From NCBI GenBank assembly GCA_002102555.1, contig MCFL01000294.1:1-28861 (forward strand): 28,861 bases of DNA, written 5' to 3'. The DNA comes from Catenaria anguillulae PL171 (Eukaryota > Blastocladiomycota > Blastocladiomycetes > Blastocladiales > Catenariaceae). Below are positions 1 through 10,000 of this stretch, one piece after another. Below the pieces are notes generated by a model. That model worked only from the letters and a program-made list of their open reading frames with translations, made no database searches and was not told where the DNA came from. How positions within the stretch are numbered: the stretch's first letter is position 1; the number at the start of each line of letters is the position of its first letter. A program made the translations under genes and the position numbers.

Positions 1-1428
1 CAGCACCCAGAGTGTCTCGAGGCAAAGTTTGTCGTGTTCCCGTCCGAGATTGATCTCAAGGCGCACATGGCCGAGGTCCATGCGCAGTTGTACCGTGGGC
101 AGCAGAGGGCGCTGACAAAGGAGGCGCGCAAGATTGCCATTGATTATCACTTTCCGAGCTTGGCGTCTGGGTCGGGTCGCGGCAGTGGATCCAGTTCGGC
201 CGCAGGGCTCATGTCAGCCGCTGAGCGTGCGGCGCAAGAGGCCGAGCAGCGCGAGCGCGAAGCTGAGAGGCGTTGCGGGCCATGTCGTCAAAGAAAAAGA
301 AGAACAAGAAGGGTAAAGGCAAGGTGGAGCGGCCGCCGATGGCGCGAGCGAAGATGCGAGCTCTGTGGCCGGGACTTCGGACGCAGGCTCCTCGTCGGTC
401 CCGTCGACCCTGGGTCGCGCACGATCCGCCCGCCCAATTCGTTTGGTGCCTTGGCCCCGACACCCGCACCCCGACTGCTCCGTCGTCGGCGTCGTCGTCG
501 CGCCCATCTTCGCCAACGCGCACCAAGCGCGAAGAAGCTGAGGACCGCGCCATTGCTGCATCGCCGCTCCTGCAACTCGTGTATTCGCTGCTGGGCCACT
601 CGCGCGCCAAACTGCGCGAGTTCCAGTCCATGTCTGCAGCCTACATGGCCGACCAGCTCACTGCTCCGGAATTTGTGACTGCCCTGACACATCTCGTCTC
701 GGACACGGACGCATCGGCCGATGTACAAGACGTGCTTGACAAGATCATTGACACGTGCCCATTCCCGGCCAAACGCGAAGCCCTATCTGCCGCCGCCCGC
801 GAGCGCATGGCCGCAATTGCCCAGCAGGCCAAGCAACAGCAACAACAGCGTGTTCTTGTGATCCGGTCCGGTTCGCCCAACCCAAACCGCACGCGCCCGG
901 GATCCCCAAAGTGCCCGGCTGGACATCCATTTTGCCCGCCAACCGCGCCGTGCTCGCAAACACGGCAAAGAAGGCACAGAGCGCGTCGGCATGGAACGTG
1001 CCCAAGGCGCCGCGGTTCCGGTGGCCGTTGCGGCTGCGGAGGAGGCCGTGAGTAAAGGGAAAGGCAAGGCAAAGGCTTCAGCGGCCGGTGCCCCGTCGGC
1101 ATGGATTGGCGGGCATGCGCCGGCAGTCATGTCCGGAGGGGCAAGCTCGTCTGCTTCGTCTTCATCGTCGTCTTCTGTGCCACCACCGTCGGCGGCACTT
1201 GCGTCGAGTCCCATTGCCACAGGCAAAAAGGCCAACAAGGCTGATTTCCCATCGTTGCCTGCAGCGTCGACGCCGGGCGCTGGGTTGTTGGCGCCGGCAA
1301 GGCCTGCGTGGGCAACGGGCACGCCGTCGTTGACAGCGCCAGGCAGTGCAAGTGGCAGCGGCCAGCAGCAGGGCGGGGGTAAGAAGAAGGGCAAGGAAAA
1401 GCAGCTCTTGTTCCGTGTTGGATTGTAA
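1..1428 (+). CDS. ZNF598/Hel2-like E3 ubiquitin ligase, C-terminal part, frame-disrupted
   Basis: Hel2/ZNF598 ubiquitinates small-subunit ribosomal proteins on collided ribosomes and starts ribosome-associated quality control. The RING and first zinc fingers lie left of the window. Visible at the start is a C2H2 finger with the family-typical run FVVFPSEIDLKAHMAEVH, followed by ARKIAIDYHFPSL. Downstream come a lysine-rich stretch, a Ser/Ala-rich linker, a helical block around 540-800 (LLQLVYSLLGHSRAKLREF) and a C-terminus ADFPSLP...GGGKKKGKEKQLLFRVGL, like the basic tail of Hel2 proteins. The stop is TAA at 1426-1428. The frame is not continuous: coding character moves from frame 1 to 3 near 270, to 2 near 315, back to 3 between about 430 and 470, to 2 near 890 and to 1 near 1010. 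I find no convincing introns there. Most changes equal one missing base, so sequencing error and pseudogenisation are both possible. The family call is good; the integrity is uncertain. Confidence 0.72.
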
Positions 1429-1631
1429 GCTCTAATGTTTGTTTCTTTGTTGTTGATTTGAATGGGCAATAGCGGATACTATTTTGTGCGACGTGTGTGT
1501 GTTTTTGCAAGAATACTTCGTGGGTGGAATGCATTTATAGTTTCATAGAAAGATGGTTTCCGGATCGATCCCGATCCTCTTCTGCAAATACGGTACACAA
1601 TGTCCTGACAAAAAGTTTGCCGCCTCTCTAG

Positions 1632-2825
1632 ATGCTTCACGCGGACTGGATCCACCAGCTTCTGAATCGGGAATCCGAGCGAATCCCGAGTGCCAAGTAT
1701 TCCCACGCCGTCGTTCATTTCGCTGTCGACCAGCACGACCGATTTCTCTCCGAATACAATTTTCCAAGCATCTTGGTTGTTCGCCGAGAAGAATCCTCGT
1801 CAAGTCGGCGTCTATGCCCGCTCAAGTCTGCCCCTCCCATTTCCCTTACGACAACGTTGTCAAGCGAGGAATCGTTGAGCGAGACTCCTCCATCGATTGG
1901 ATCAGGTGCGGACAAGCATCCAGTATCGCGCGAATCGCTCTGTCTCACATGGATACATATGCTAGCATCACTCGGGAACTCGCATGCAGATCGATCATGA
2001 TCCCAAGACCATCATGCGTGCAAAATCGACATAGGCGGCGGTTGGTGACTATGCGGTTGTGCGCAGTCCTTCCATTGCCACACCGACGCACCACCTGCAA
2101 AGCGATTATCGACCCGATTCTCTTGGATTCGGCACGCAGCCCGTGGATCCCGCTAGTACCAAGGCCAAGGTCGAAAATGCGAGGAGGTTTCCACCGCTGG
2201 CCCAGTTGCTCGAGTACGCGACTTCACTGAACTTGCCGCTGACGGAGGTCCCACAATTTTGGCGACTACCTCGCGCTTGCCACGTTTAGCGGCAAATGGG
2301 GGTTTCTCAGCAAGGCAACGCTCCAGTCATCCAGCGTCGAAACGAAATTGCACTACGCACATCCCCAGGTCTGGTTCGTCTCGCTCGCCCTCTTCCTTTG
2401 GGCTGCTTGTCGCTGTTGTGGTAGCTGGCCTCAGTTTGGCCATTTTCGGCGGCTGGGGCGACCTGGCCGAAGTCGTTGCAACCATCTTGTACTCGTTTTC
2501 GTTCCGCCCGGTCCCGCCAGCAATCGCATCTCGCAGGCAAGTACACCAAGCATAGTCTGGAGCGGCGGCAAAGTCCATCGCCCTCTCACAGATTGCATTG
2601 AATCAGCATGCCGAATTTGCCCTTGTCCAACATCAAGGCGGTCGAGACGCTCAGAGCAACCCGTCGGAGATTCGCATTGTGCCGCGCACGTGGGGCGTGC
2701 ATGCAGGCGACAACATTTCGCCAACCAGCACCAGCAAGGAGATTGTCTTGCATGTGACGCAAACGTTTTCGGATCTCATGGCTGTTACCAAGCGGACGCA
2801 AGCAGGTGAGAATACGCAAACATGA
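1632..2825 (+). pseudogene. Decayed paralogue of the 703-aa membrane protein
   Basis: The 3' half clearly matches the C-terminal third of the intact protein encoded on the other strand at 11360-13471. Here one reads TFSGKWGFLSKATLQSSSVE against MFSGRWGFISALTLQSSTIQ. The membrane segment GGWGDLAEVVATILYSFSFR stands against GGWGDLAEMVVTILYSFAFR, IALNQHAEFALVQ against IALNQHAQFALVQ, and the tail DNISPTSTSKEIV against DDISPTDTSKETV. The copy is broken: coding sense changes frame near 2400 inside the membrane segment, and an in-frame TAG lies at 2553-2555, with no intron that would remove it. Its last codons end with TGA at 2823-2825. The part before about 2050 matches only weakly (a Ser/Thr-rich stretch at about 1770-1880), so the left border is a guess. 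It is a host gene family relic, not a transposon. Confidence 0.68.
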
Positions 2826-3023
2826 ATCATCGAGATGCTCTGCGGTTCTTCAAAGCACTTCTCGTTTTTGTGACTCTCACCCTTTCAATAACGTCGTCTT
2901 GAATCACTTTTGCATAAATGAGTGTGCGTTGGTCCCAAGATAACTGTGCGTTATTGACTGTGGCCCCGCAAGAAGTCTCTTCTTTCATGCATCCATCATC
3001 CATGCAGTGCAGGCTGAGCAGGG

Positions 3024-3214
3024 TGAGGAGGGCCAGAAAAGGACCGTTGTTGGACCAAGCTGGACCACTGTAGGACCAAAGTATTAGAGGCCAGGTTTCA
3101 TCTGCTTATACAACACCATTTACATTGAATGTCCCGGCAACGCATTCCCCACACTCTGGCGCACCTCCTCATACTCTCGCCGTCCCAATGCGACGACTTC
3201 ACCCGACCGTCGGT
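3024..3214 (+). repeat. Left arm of a ~190-bp inverted repeat
   Basis: Read on the plus strand, this segment matches the reverse complement of 4445-4635 with about six differences over roughly 190 bp (about 97% identity by eye). It starts near TGAGGAGGGCCAGAAAAGG and ends near CACCCGACCG. The arms are separated by about 1.2 kb. No target-site duplication or transposase is evident. Confidence 0.85.
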
Positions 3215-4444
3215 CCGCTGCCATGTACCATGCCATGAGGAACAACAGCCTGACTCTCATCCTTTGACAACCGAAATAGCGGCTGATTCCCCACTATGCC
3301 AAAAGTGTCCGTACAACGGGAAAGGGACGCATGCATTATGTCAAGGCAATCGCTCGGCACTGGTCTGTATTCAGGTTTCAACCTCAACATCAACCCTATT
3401 CATGTTCTTCAACCACCGTAAGCTCTCCTTTGACTCCTCTTCCTACACCTCATCCTTACACACACCGACAACACCCTCGATCAAACCCTTCGTGATTATC
3501 CCTCGCCACGCACACCCATCGTCACCTACGCCCCAACTCATCCCCATCCAGCCGCCACCTCCATTGTCAACCCTTCCAAGCTCGTCACCACACCGGTTTG
3601 CGGTTCAGCCGATCCGCCGGAATCATTATCCGCGAATCGACATCGGCAGTCAAATGGGCCGAACGCACAACGGCAAATGACGCAGTTGCATACGACGGTC
3701 GCCGTCACAGCCAAGCGCACCGGCCGTTGTCCCATTCACGGCGGGGATTCCGACCACTGACCCGGATTGGAGGGTTTTGTTGACCCCCTCGTTATGCATT
3801 GTGACATGTCGCTGCTTGTTGGCGGTGAAGCAATGCGACTTGCCAGCATCGACGTGACCGGATAATAGCGAGAGCGGGCGAGCGCGATAGCTTGGCGCCT
3901 CGGGATGCATTGGCAAGGTAGCCACGAGGTCGGTCGCGCCGCCATTGGACGGGCGGGGCGGGTGGGCGGTGACATGGTTATCCATCGCGTGGCCACAGGC
4001 AGAAGTCGCTGGAATAGCGGATGGCCCTGCATTTTCGAATCATGACGTCAGTTTGTACAAATGTGAAGGCCTAAGATTGGCTCACTCGTGGCATGGACGG
4101 TTAGGTGGGGAGAAGGGGGTCAAAGGCGAGCACGTGTCGGAGAGCAAGGAGTGAGTATCGTTGAGGAGGTGGTTAGTGCGTGGATGAGCAGTGGGATAGG
4201 ACATGGTGAGCCCTGGCGGCTCATGGGTGGGAGTCGGACGTGGGATGAGGTGACGAGTGCATCTTGAATCTTGATAGCGCTGGAATGGCGGCAAATGTTC
4301 GTTCAAATTACAATACAAAGGTCGAAAGACTCTCATCTCTTGCCCAGACTTGCTGCGTGGTCTCCAGCGCACACGATGCCCCGTATTCATAGATTGGGCT
4401 CGCTTGGTTCCTCCTCCCAAGGCGGATCATGAAGGGGCTCGACG

Positions 4445-4635
4445 GCCGGCGGTCGGGTGAAGTCGTCGCATTGGGACGGCGAGAGTATGAGGAGGTGCGC
4501 CAGAGTGTGGGGAATGCGTTGCCGGGACATTCAATGTACATGGTGTTGTATAAGCAGATGAAACCTGGCCGATAATACTTTGGCCCTACAGTGGTCCAGC
4601 TTGGTCCAACAACGGTCCTTTTCTGGCCCTCCTCA
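4445..4635 (-). repeat. Right arm of the ~190-bp inverted repeat
   Basis: Reverse-complement partner of 3024-3214. It ends about 230 bp upstream of the TRM7 start codon. On the minus strand this arm stays open and would encode VGPSWTTVGPKYYRPGF followed by ECPGNAFPTLWRTSSYSRR. The left arm has a stop in the same reading. The arm could therefore be a copied fragment of an unidentified gene, or a fold-back element end. Confidence 0.85.
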
Positions 4636-4867
4636 GCCTGGCTGAGGCAACGAACATCGGTTCCCACGTCGCTGCATGGTTCACGTTCCCCGATCCTGAT
4701 CATACGTGGTGGTGGAGTGGATCGGCGGGCCAGTCGGGGTAAGAACTGTTCAAATGAAATCCATTCATTCGTGTGTACATTGATGCAATGGATGCAAATT
4801 GACATGCCAAATACCACCCTCGGCACTCTCTGAACCATTCCGACGTACATCAGCCAAGCCAACGACC

Positions 4868-6000
4868 ATGGGCCGCACATCCAAGGACAAGCGAGGTCCG
4901 TCTCCGACTCGCACGCTTCCCTAATCTCTTGGACACAGCACCTCATCGTTGCATCTCCACCACCGCAGACATCTTCTACCGCCTGGCCAAAGAACAAGGC
5001 TGGCGTGCCCGGTCTGCCTTCAAACTCCTGCAAGTCGACGAAGAATTCCACATTCTCGATGGCGTTCAACGTGCCGTTGACTTGTGTGCTGCTCCTGGAT
5101 CTTGGTCCCAAGTGCTGTCTCGGCGGCTGGTGGAAAACTGTCCCGACGGCCAGACCAAGCCCAAGATTGTGGCGGTGGATTTGCAGGCCATGGCGCCGCT
5201 CGCGGGCGTGGTGCAGTTGCAGGGCGATATCACAAAGGAGGCGACGGCAAATGAGATTATTGGCGAGTTTGAGGGCGAGAAGGCGGATTTGGTCGTTTGT
5301 GATGGCGCTCCCGATGGTACATACCCCTATTCTGTGGATTGGATGTGCTCCGTTGGGTTTGGTAAGTATTGACATGCGCATTCCATAGTGACTGGCCAGC
5401 ATGACGCGGACGAGTTTGCACAAGCGCAGTTGCTCCTGGCCGTCCGTTTTTCTTCTGTGTCTGTCTTGGAGCGGCATGCTTGACTGGATTTCCATCTCGG
5501 CCTCACCCATTTTTCTTGCACCATGTACCTGTCAACAGGCCCTCAACATCACCACGCACGTGCTGCGACCGGGCGGCAACTTTGTGGCCAAAATCTTTCG
5601 CGGCAAAGATATTACGCTGCTCTACTCGCAACTGCGCATCTTTTTTACGTCCGTCACCTGCGCCAAACCCCGTTCATCGCGCAACTCGTCCATCGAGGCG
5701 TTTATTGTTTGCCAAAACTACACCCCACCCGAGGGCTATGTGCCCAGTATGGCCAACCCGCTGCTTGATCTCGACTATGATGCCTTGGGCGTGAATGCGC
5801 TGACGGGCCCTGCGCGGTTCATTGTGCCGTTTGTTGCGTGTGGGGATTTGAGCGGGTGGGATGCCGACCAGACGTATGCCTTGGATTTGGACACGTATCA
5901 GCGGCTGGATCCGGTGCAGCCGCCAACCATGCCGCCGTACAAGAGTGCCGTGGAGCGCAAGCGTGGTGGGAATACGGGTGAGACGAGGGAGAGGTTGTAG
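4868..6000 (+). CDS. TRM7: tRNA (ribose-2'-O)-methyltransferase, FtsJ family (TRM7/FTSJ1)
   Basis: Methylates the 2'-OH of nucleotides 32 and 34 in the tRNA anticodon loop, using S-adenosylmethionine, in the cytoplasm with Trm732/Trm734-type partners. Exons inferred from frame and GT-AG sites: 4868-4895, 4969-5316, 5389-5441 and 5539-6000, giving 296 aa, close to the usual ~310. The start MGRTSKDKR matches the family. The K-D-K-E catalytic set is present: K28 in RSAFKLLQ, D125 in GAPDVTG, K161 in [13 protein letters not shown] and E196 in SSIEAFIV. The SAM-binding motif is [14 protein letters not shown]. Introns are 73, 72 and 97 bp; the first and third begin with the non-consensus GTCCGT. 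A GTAAGT at 5362 would leave a 26-bp intron and add residues foreign to the family, so I prefer 5317. It converges with the TTC9-like gene, 74 bp apart. Confidence 0.93.
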
Positions 6001-6074
6001 AAGGCAACAAAAACGATTATATGACGAACATACATAGGTATAGTATTTCATTCAATGATGATGTGTTTGTGTTA

Positions 6075-6686
6075 TTAGAACAAGGATCCACGCTCAAACA
6101 TGCCAGCCATATCCCGCTTCTGCTTCTCGACCTGCTCGCGCTCCTTTTGCTTGCACGCATGCAACTCCTTGATGATGTTTGCATCGTTGGGCGCCAACTC
6201 GAGTGCGCGGCGCAATTGCTTGACTGCCTGATCGGTGCGGTTCATGCGGGCAAGTGCTAGGCCTTTGCGATACAGTGACTTGACGTGATCTTGGTCGAGC
6301 GAAAGCGCCTTTGTGCAGCAGTCAAGGACGCGGTCCCAGCGAGCGTTTTTGGTGTGGCAGGCAGCCAGGTTGGAGTAGACGGCAATCAGGTTGGCTTTGG
6401 CTTCGGCCAGAACGGGTTTTGGGATGGCGGATTGCGCAGAGGCGGCGGCCATGTCGGCCATGTTTGGGGCGCCTGATCCCGATGCCGAGGTCTTTGGCTG
6501 GACCATGGTGAGGAGGTAGAGGACCGACTCGTGGTAGTAGCGGATGGCCTGGTTGATTTCGGCGTTGCGGAAGGCGGCGTTGCCCAGGTCCTTCTTGTCG
6601 AGGGCAAGGCGCAGGTGCTGCTCGTGCGGCGGGGTCGGGGTCGGCGATGGTTGTGTGGCAGCCATGGTGGTTGGGTTGTTTGTCAT
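6075..6686 (-). CDS. TTC9-like tetratricopeptide repeat protein
   Basis: Intronless, 203 aa. After a short Pro/Thr-rich leader, three TPR-like helical pairs can be read. The first is at about residues 29-62 (KKDLGNAAFRNAEINQAIRYY), the second at 98-131 (VYSNLAACHTKNARWDRVL) and the third at 132-165 (SLYRKGLALARMNRTDQAV). A charged helix and the C-terminus ERGSLF follow. The gap after the first repeat and the spacing of the others resemble TTC9 and the TPR part of FKBP immunophilins. No peptidyl-prolyl isomerase domain is present. TPR proteins of this kind act as adaptors, often for Hsp90/Hsp70; the partner here is unknown. A second Met at 6665 is an alternative start. It converges with TRM7 and diverges from the Nab2-like gene. 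Confidence 0.8.
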   Translation of the reverse strand: MTNNPTTMAATQPSPTPTPPHEQHLRLALDKKDLGNAAFRNAEINQAIRYYHESVLYLLTMVQPKTSASGSGAPNMADMAAASAQSAIPKPVLAEAKANLIAVYSNLAACHTKNARWDRVLDCCTKALSLDQDHVKSLYRKGLALARMNRTDQAVKQLRRALELAPNDANIIKELHACKQKEREQVEKQKRDMAGMFERGSLF

Positions 6687-6706
6687 GAGGGGTTGCAGCG
6701 GAGAGT

Positions 6707-6741
6707 GAGTGTTGAGTGTTGAGTGTCGAGTGTCGAGTGAG
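6707..6741. repeat. Short 7-bp tandem repeat (GAGTGTY)
   Basis: Five consecutive units, GAGTGTT twice, GAGTGTC twice and a final GAGTGAG, lie just upstream of the TTC9-like start codon. They probably fall in its 5' untranslated region or promoter. Confidence 0.8.
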
Positions 6742-6927
6742 CGTGAGACAGGTCGATGTACACATGTATATGTATACTATGGATGCTTGTGACCTGACGA
6801 CGAAACATGCAGAAGCCCATGGAAGGCAAGGATCGGCGGCGGCACCTCCATCGAGGAATCGATCTGCAATCGATCAAAAGCAAAAATCCAACCATTATGA
6901 ACAATTAATGAACACATTCACGGTCAT

Positions 6928-6953
6928 CTTGAATTGTACATGTACAATTCAAG
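6928..6953. promoter_or_regulatory. Perfect 26-bp palindrome in a divergent promoter
   Basis: The left half reads CTTGAATTGTACA and the right half is its exact reverse complement, with no spacer. It lies between the divergent starts of the TTC9-like gene (6686, minus) and the Nab2-like gene (7087, plus), about 134 bp before the latter. It could be a binding site for a symmetric dimeric regulator or a cruciform. The function is inferred only from symmetry and place. Confidence 0.6.
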
Positions 6954-7086
6954 CTCAAGTCGAGCCAATCCGCCCACGGCCTCACTGGCACAAACTCACT
7001 GCCTGCAATCCACTCCACTCCAATCCAATCTTCAGGCGGCGTTGCTTCTAGATCTTGACTCGACCTTCCCTTGCTTGTCTGACATC

Positions 7087-10000
7087 ATGTCCGCTCAGGC
7101 TGCCCAGCTCAAGGTCGACCAGCTCAAGCGGTCCGTGCTGTGGGGCGTCAAGGACAAAGGCTGCCCGCGCCCCGAGCCAAAGGCCCTCGACAAGCTGCTG
7201 CGCCTCGTCGCCGACCCGCTCGTCTCGGCCCACCAGCTCATGTCCCAAGTCCCCGACCTCTTCCCCTCGGGCTCGCCCCACGCTCGCGACCGCGACTTTT
7301 TCGAGTGGATTGTCCGCGAGGCAAAGGCCAGGGACGTCAGGCCCGCCGATTCGGCGTCATCCAGCAAGAAGGATAAGGATGCAGCAAAGGCCAGAGACCG
7401 GTCGGATCGCTCATCAACCAGGGATAGGAACAAGACCTCGGGCAGCAGTTCCAAACGCCGTCCATCTTCTCGGTCGCGCTCCCGCTCCCGTTCTCGCTCT
7501 CGCTCTCGCTCGCGGTCAAAGGACGGTCGCAGTCGCCGCGACCGCGATCGTTCCGACAGAGACCGTGACCGTCGCGGCCATGACCGCTCGGACCGTGATC
7601 GGCGCCGCAAGGACGAGGACGAAAAGAAAACGCTCAAGGCTTCTGCCGCCAGTGTGCCGACACAACCAATGGAGGAGCCCATTGTCATCACTCTGGAATC
7701 GTACGGCACACTTTTTTTTTCATTCCATCGCCATCGCCATCGCCATTGACTCTGACGACCGGTCTGACCATCACATCAATCAACCCAGAAACCGCGAGCA
7801 ACGCCGCAACCAACACCGCCTCCGCCCTGATCGCGATCCCGAATCAGATGACCGATCCCCGTCCCGTTCCCGCTCACGCTCACGGTCGGTCTCGCGATCC
7901 CTCTCGCGCTCGCCTTCTCCCTCACCACCGACCGATTCCGCATCTTCTCGCTCTCACTCTCACCCTCGGTCGCGTCGCGCTTCCAACTCGACAACCGACC
8001 TAACCATGGCTCCGCCAAGCACCAAAACAACCACCTCACGGTCGCGGTCGCGCGACCCGTCCGTTGCTCGGTCATCCACCACCACGGCGTCCCGTCGCCA
8101 TCATCACTCGGACACGTTGGACCATAAATCATCGAGCAGCCGACGCCGCCACGACTCGCGTTCGCGTCCGCGCTCCCGGTCCCGGTCCCGCTCACGCTCG
8201 AGACGCCATCGCCGCGACCGCCGGTCCCGCTCGCGATCGCGGTCACGGTCGCGCTCATCCGACTCTGACCGCAGCCGCAGCCACAGCCGTAGCCGTAGCC
8301 GCAGGCACCGGCGGCGCCGCAGCTCGTCCAGGGACAGGTACTCGTCGTCGACCAAGCGCACCAGCAGGCACAGGCACCGGTCGTCGCGGTCGTCGTCCGT
8401 GTCATCCTCGGCAAGTTCACGCTCGTCGCCATCGCCCTCGCGGGCATCGTCGTCTACATCGGCTGCAGCCGCAGCCGCACATGCTTCCAGGACTCAGGCA
8501 CCGCGGCCGCCCATGGGTGCACCCAACACCATGGGCTCGGGCGGGCCTGGTGCAGGGCGTGGCGGGGGATTCGGGCACCCGTCGCGCATGGGCATGCACC
8601 CCAATGCCACGGGGCCAGGTGCATTCCACAATCAATTTGGCCCTGGATTTCGTGGTGGACGCGGCGGCACGCTGCCCTTCCGAGGCGGCGGATTCATGGG
8701 CCGCCCTGGCATGCCCCGTCCGCCATTCCAGCAGCAGTCGCAGGCGCAGGCCAACACGCAAGCCGCGGCCGCCGCTGGCCGCGACGACGCGTCGCCCGGC
8801 CGCCCCGGAGGGTCACGTCCAGACACACCCGCCAGGCCCGCGCCCGCGCCGCTCATCACGGACCCGCAACCGATCCCGACCTACTACCAAATCTATGGGG
8901 CGCACCTTCCGCCCGTGCACCAGCCCACGTCGTCGACGCCCATTCGTGGCGACGCCGCCATCGAGTACCTGACTCGACAACCTGCCTACGACCCGTTCAA
9001 CGACTACTCAACCATCCACCTGCTTGACAAGTTTACTGGTGGCGCGCCGGGCGCTTTGCAGCCCAACATTGGCGCAAAGGGCCGTGCGGCCGTTGCGGGC
9101 GCGGGCCAAGCCTTTGAGACGTGTGTGATCTTGTGCACGCCGTTGGGTGAGGGCGAGGCGGCGGTAGCTGCGGCCATGGCGGCAGCCCAGCAGCAGCAAG
9201 GTGTGGGCGGGGCCGTGGGCGCGGGTGCCGCAGGTGCACCGGGCCAGCCGCCGCCGCATCCCGGTATGAACCGGTGTCGCCATTGGCCCACATGTCATTA
9301 CACTTCGAATCATGGCAGCTGTCGGTACTGGCATCCGCAGGCACGTTGTTCAAGTCACTTGGACTCATTTCTTGGCCTGGCCACGTCCCGCTTTCTTTAC
9401 TCACACACTTGGCACGTTTGTCTACATAGGTCATTTGCCAAGCCTTCCCCGACTGCCCTTACATGGACGAGCAATGTCCCGGAATTCACCCGCGCTACTT
9501 TGCTGCCGCGCAGGACCCGAGGAGCAACTTGTACGGGTGCGGGCTGGATTTCGATTCGGCATTGGCCGAGATTAACAAGCGCATGGCGGCCAAGCAGCAG
9601 CAAGGTGGTGGGCACTTTGCGCAACAGCAGCAGCAGCAGCATCAACCGCAGCACGGTGGCGCGGGTGGCGGATACCTTGGGTTTGGCGCCGCAGGCTCGT
9701 CGGGTGGCGGCGGCGGCGGAATGGGCGGCATGATGAGTGCCGCTGGCAATTATGCGCATTTGGCTCATGTTCCTGTACGCATTTAAGTCTTTTGATTTTC
9801 CGATTGCCTTTCATTTTCTTGTTTAGATTATTCCCAAACTCTCCTCGGTCGTGTTTCTACTCTTTTTTCTTTCAAATTGTTTTCTTGATTTCTGATACCC
9901 AAACCTGTTTGTGTGGGTGTGGTACGTGACGTAATCTTCCGAATGTGCGCGGATGCGTCTGGGGCGCCCCCTTCTCTTTTGTACATGATATCCCTGTCGA

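Larger units (their letters stand above)
2826..4867. other. Intergenic region without a convincing gene
   Basis: About 2 kb between the decayed membrane gene and TRM7. The only strong structure is the inverted repeat listed separately. Open frames exist at 3129-3680 and, antisense, at 4308-5510. They have low-complexity or antisense character and no domain I recognise. A Pro/Thr-rich open stretch at about 3440-3770 might be an exon remnant, but it has no start and no recognisable splice context. The TRM7 promoter must lie at the right end. Confidence 0.5.

Noticed and set aside
5362-5388. Consensus donor GTAAGT in TRM7
   Set aside because: It would make a 26-bp intron and insert residues between GAPD and VTG, which are adjacent in the family.
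4308-5510. 400-codon open frame on the minus strand
   Set aside because: It lies antisense to TRM7 exons and the right repeat arm; TRM7 has full catalytic and exon support on the plus strand.
7776-8447. Minus-strand frames across the RS region
   Set aside because: Arg/Ser-rich repetitive codons keep the other strand open; the products are low complexity.
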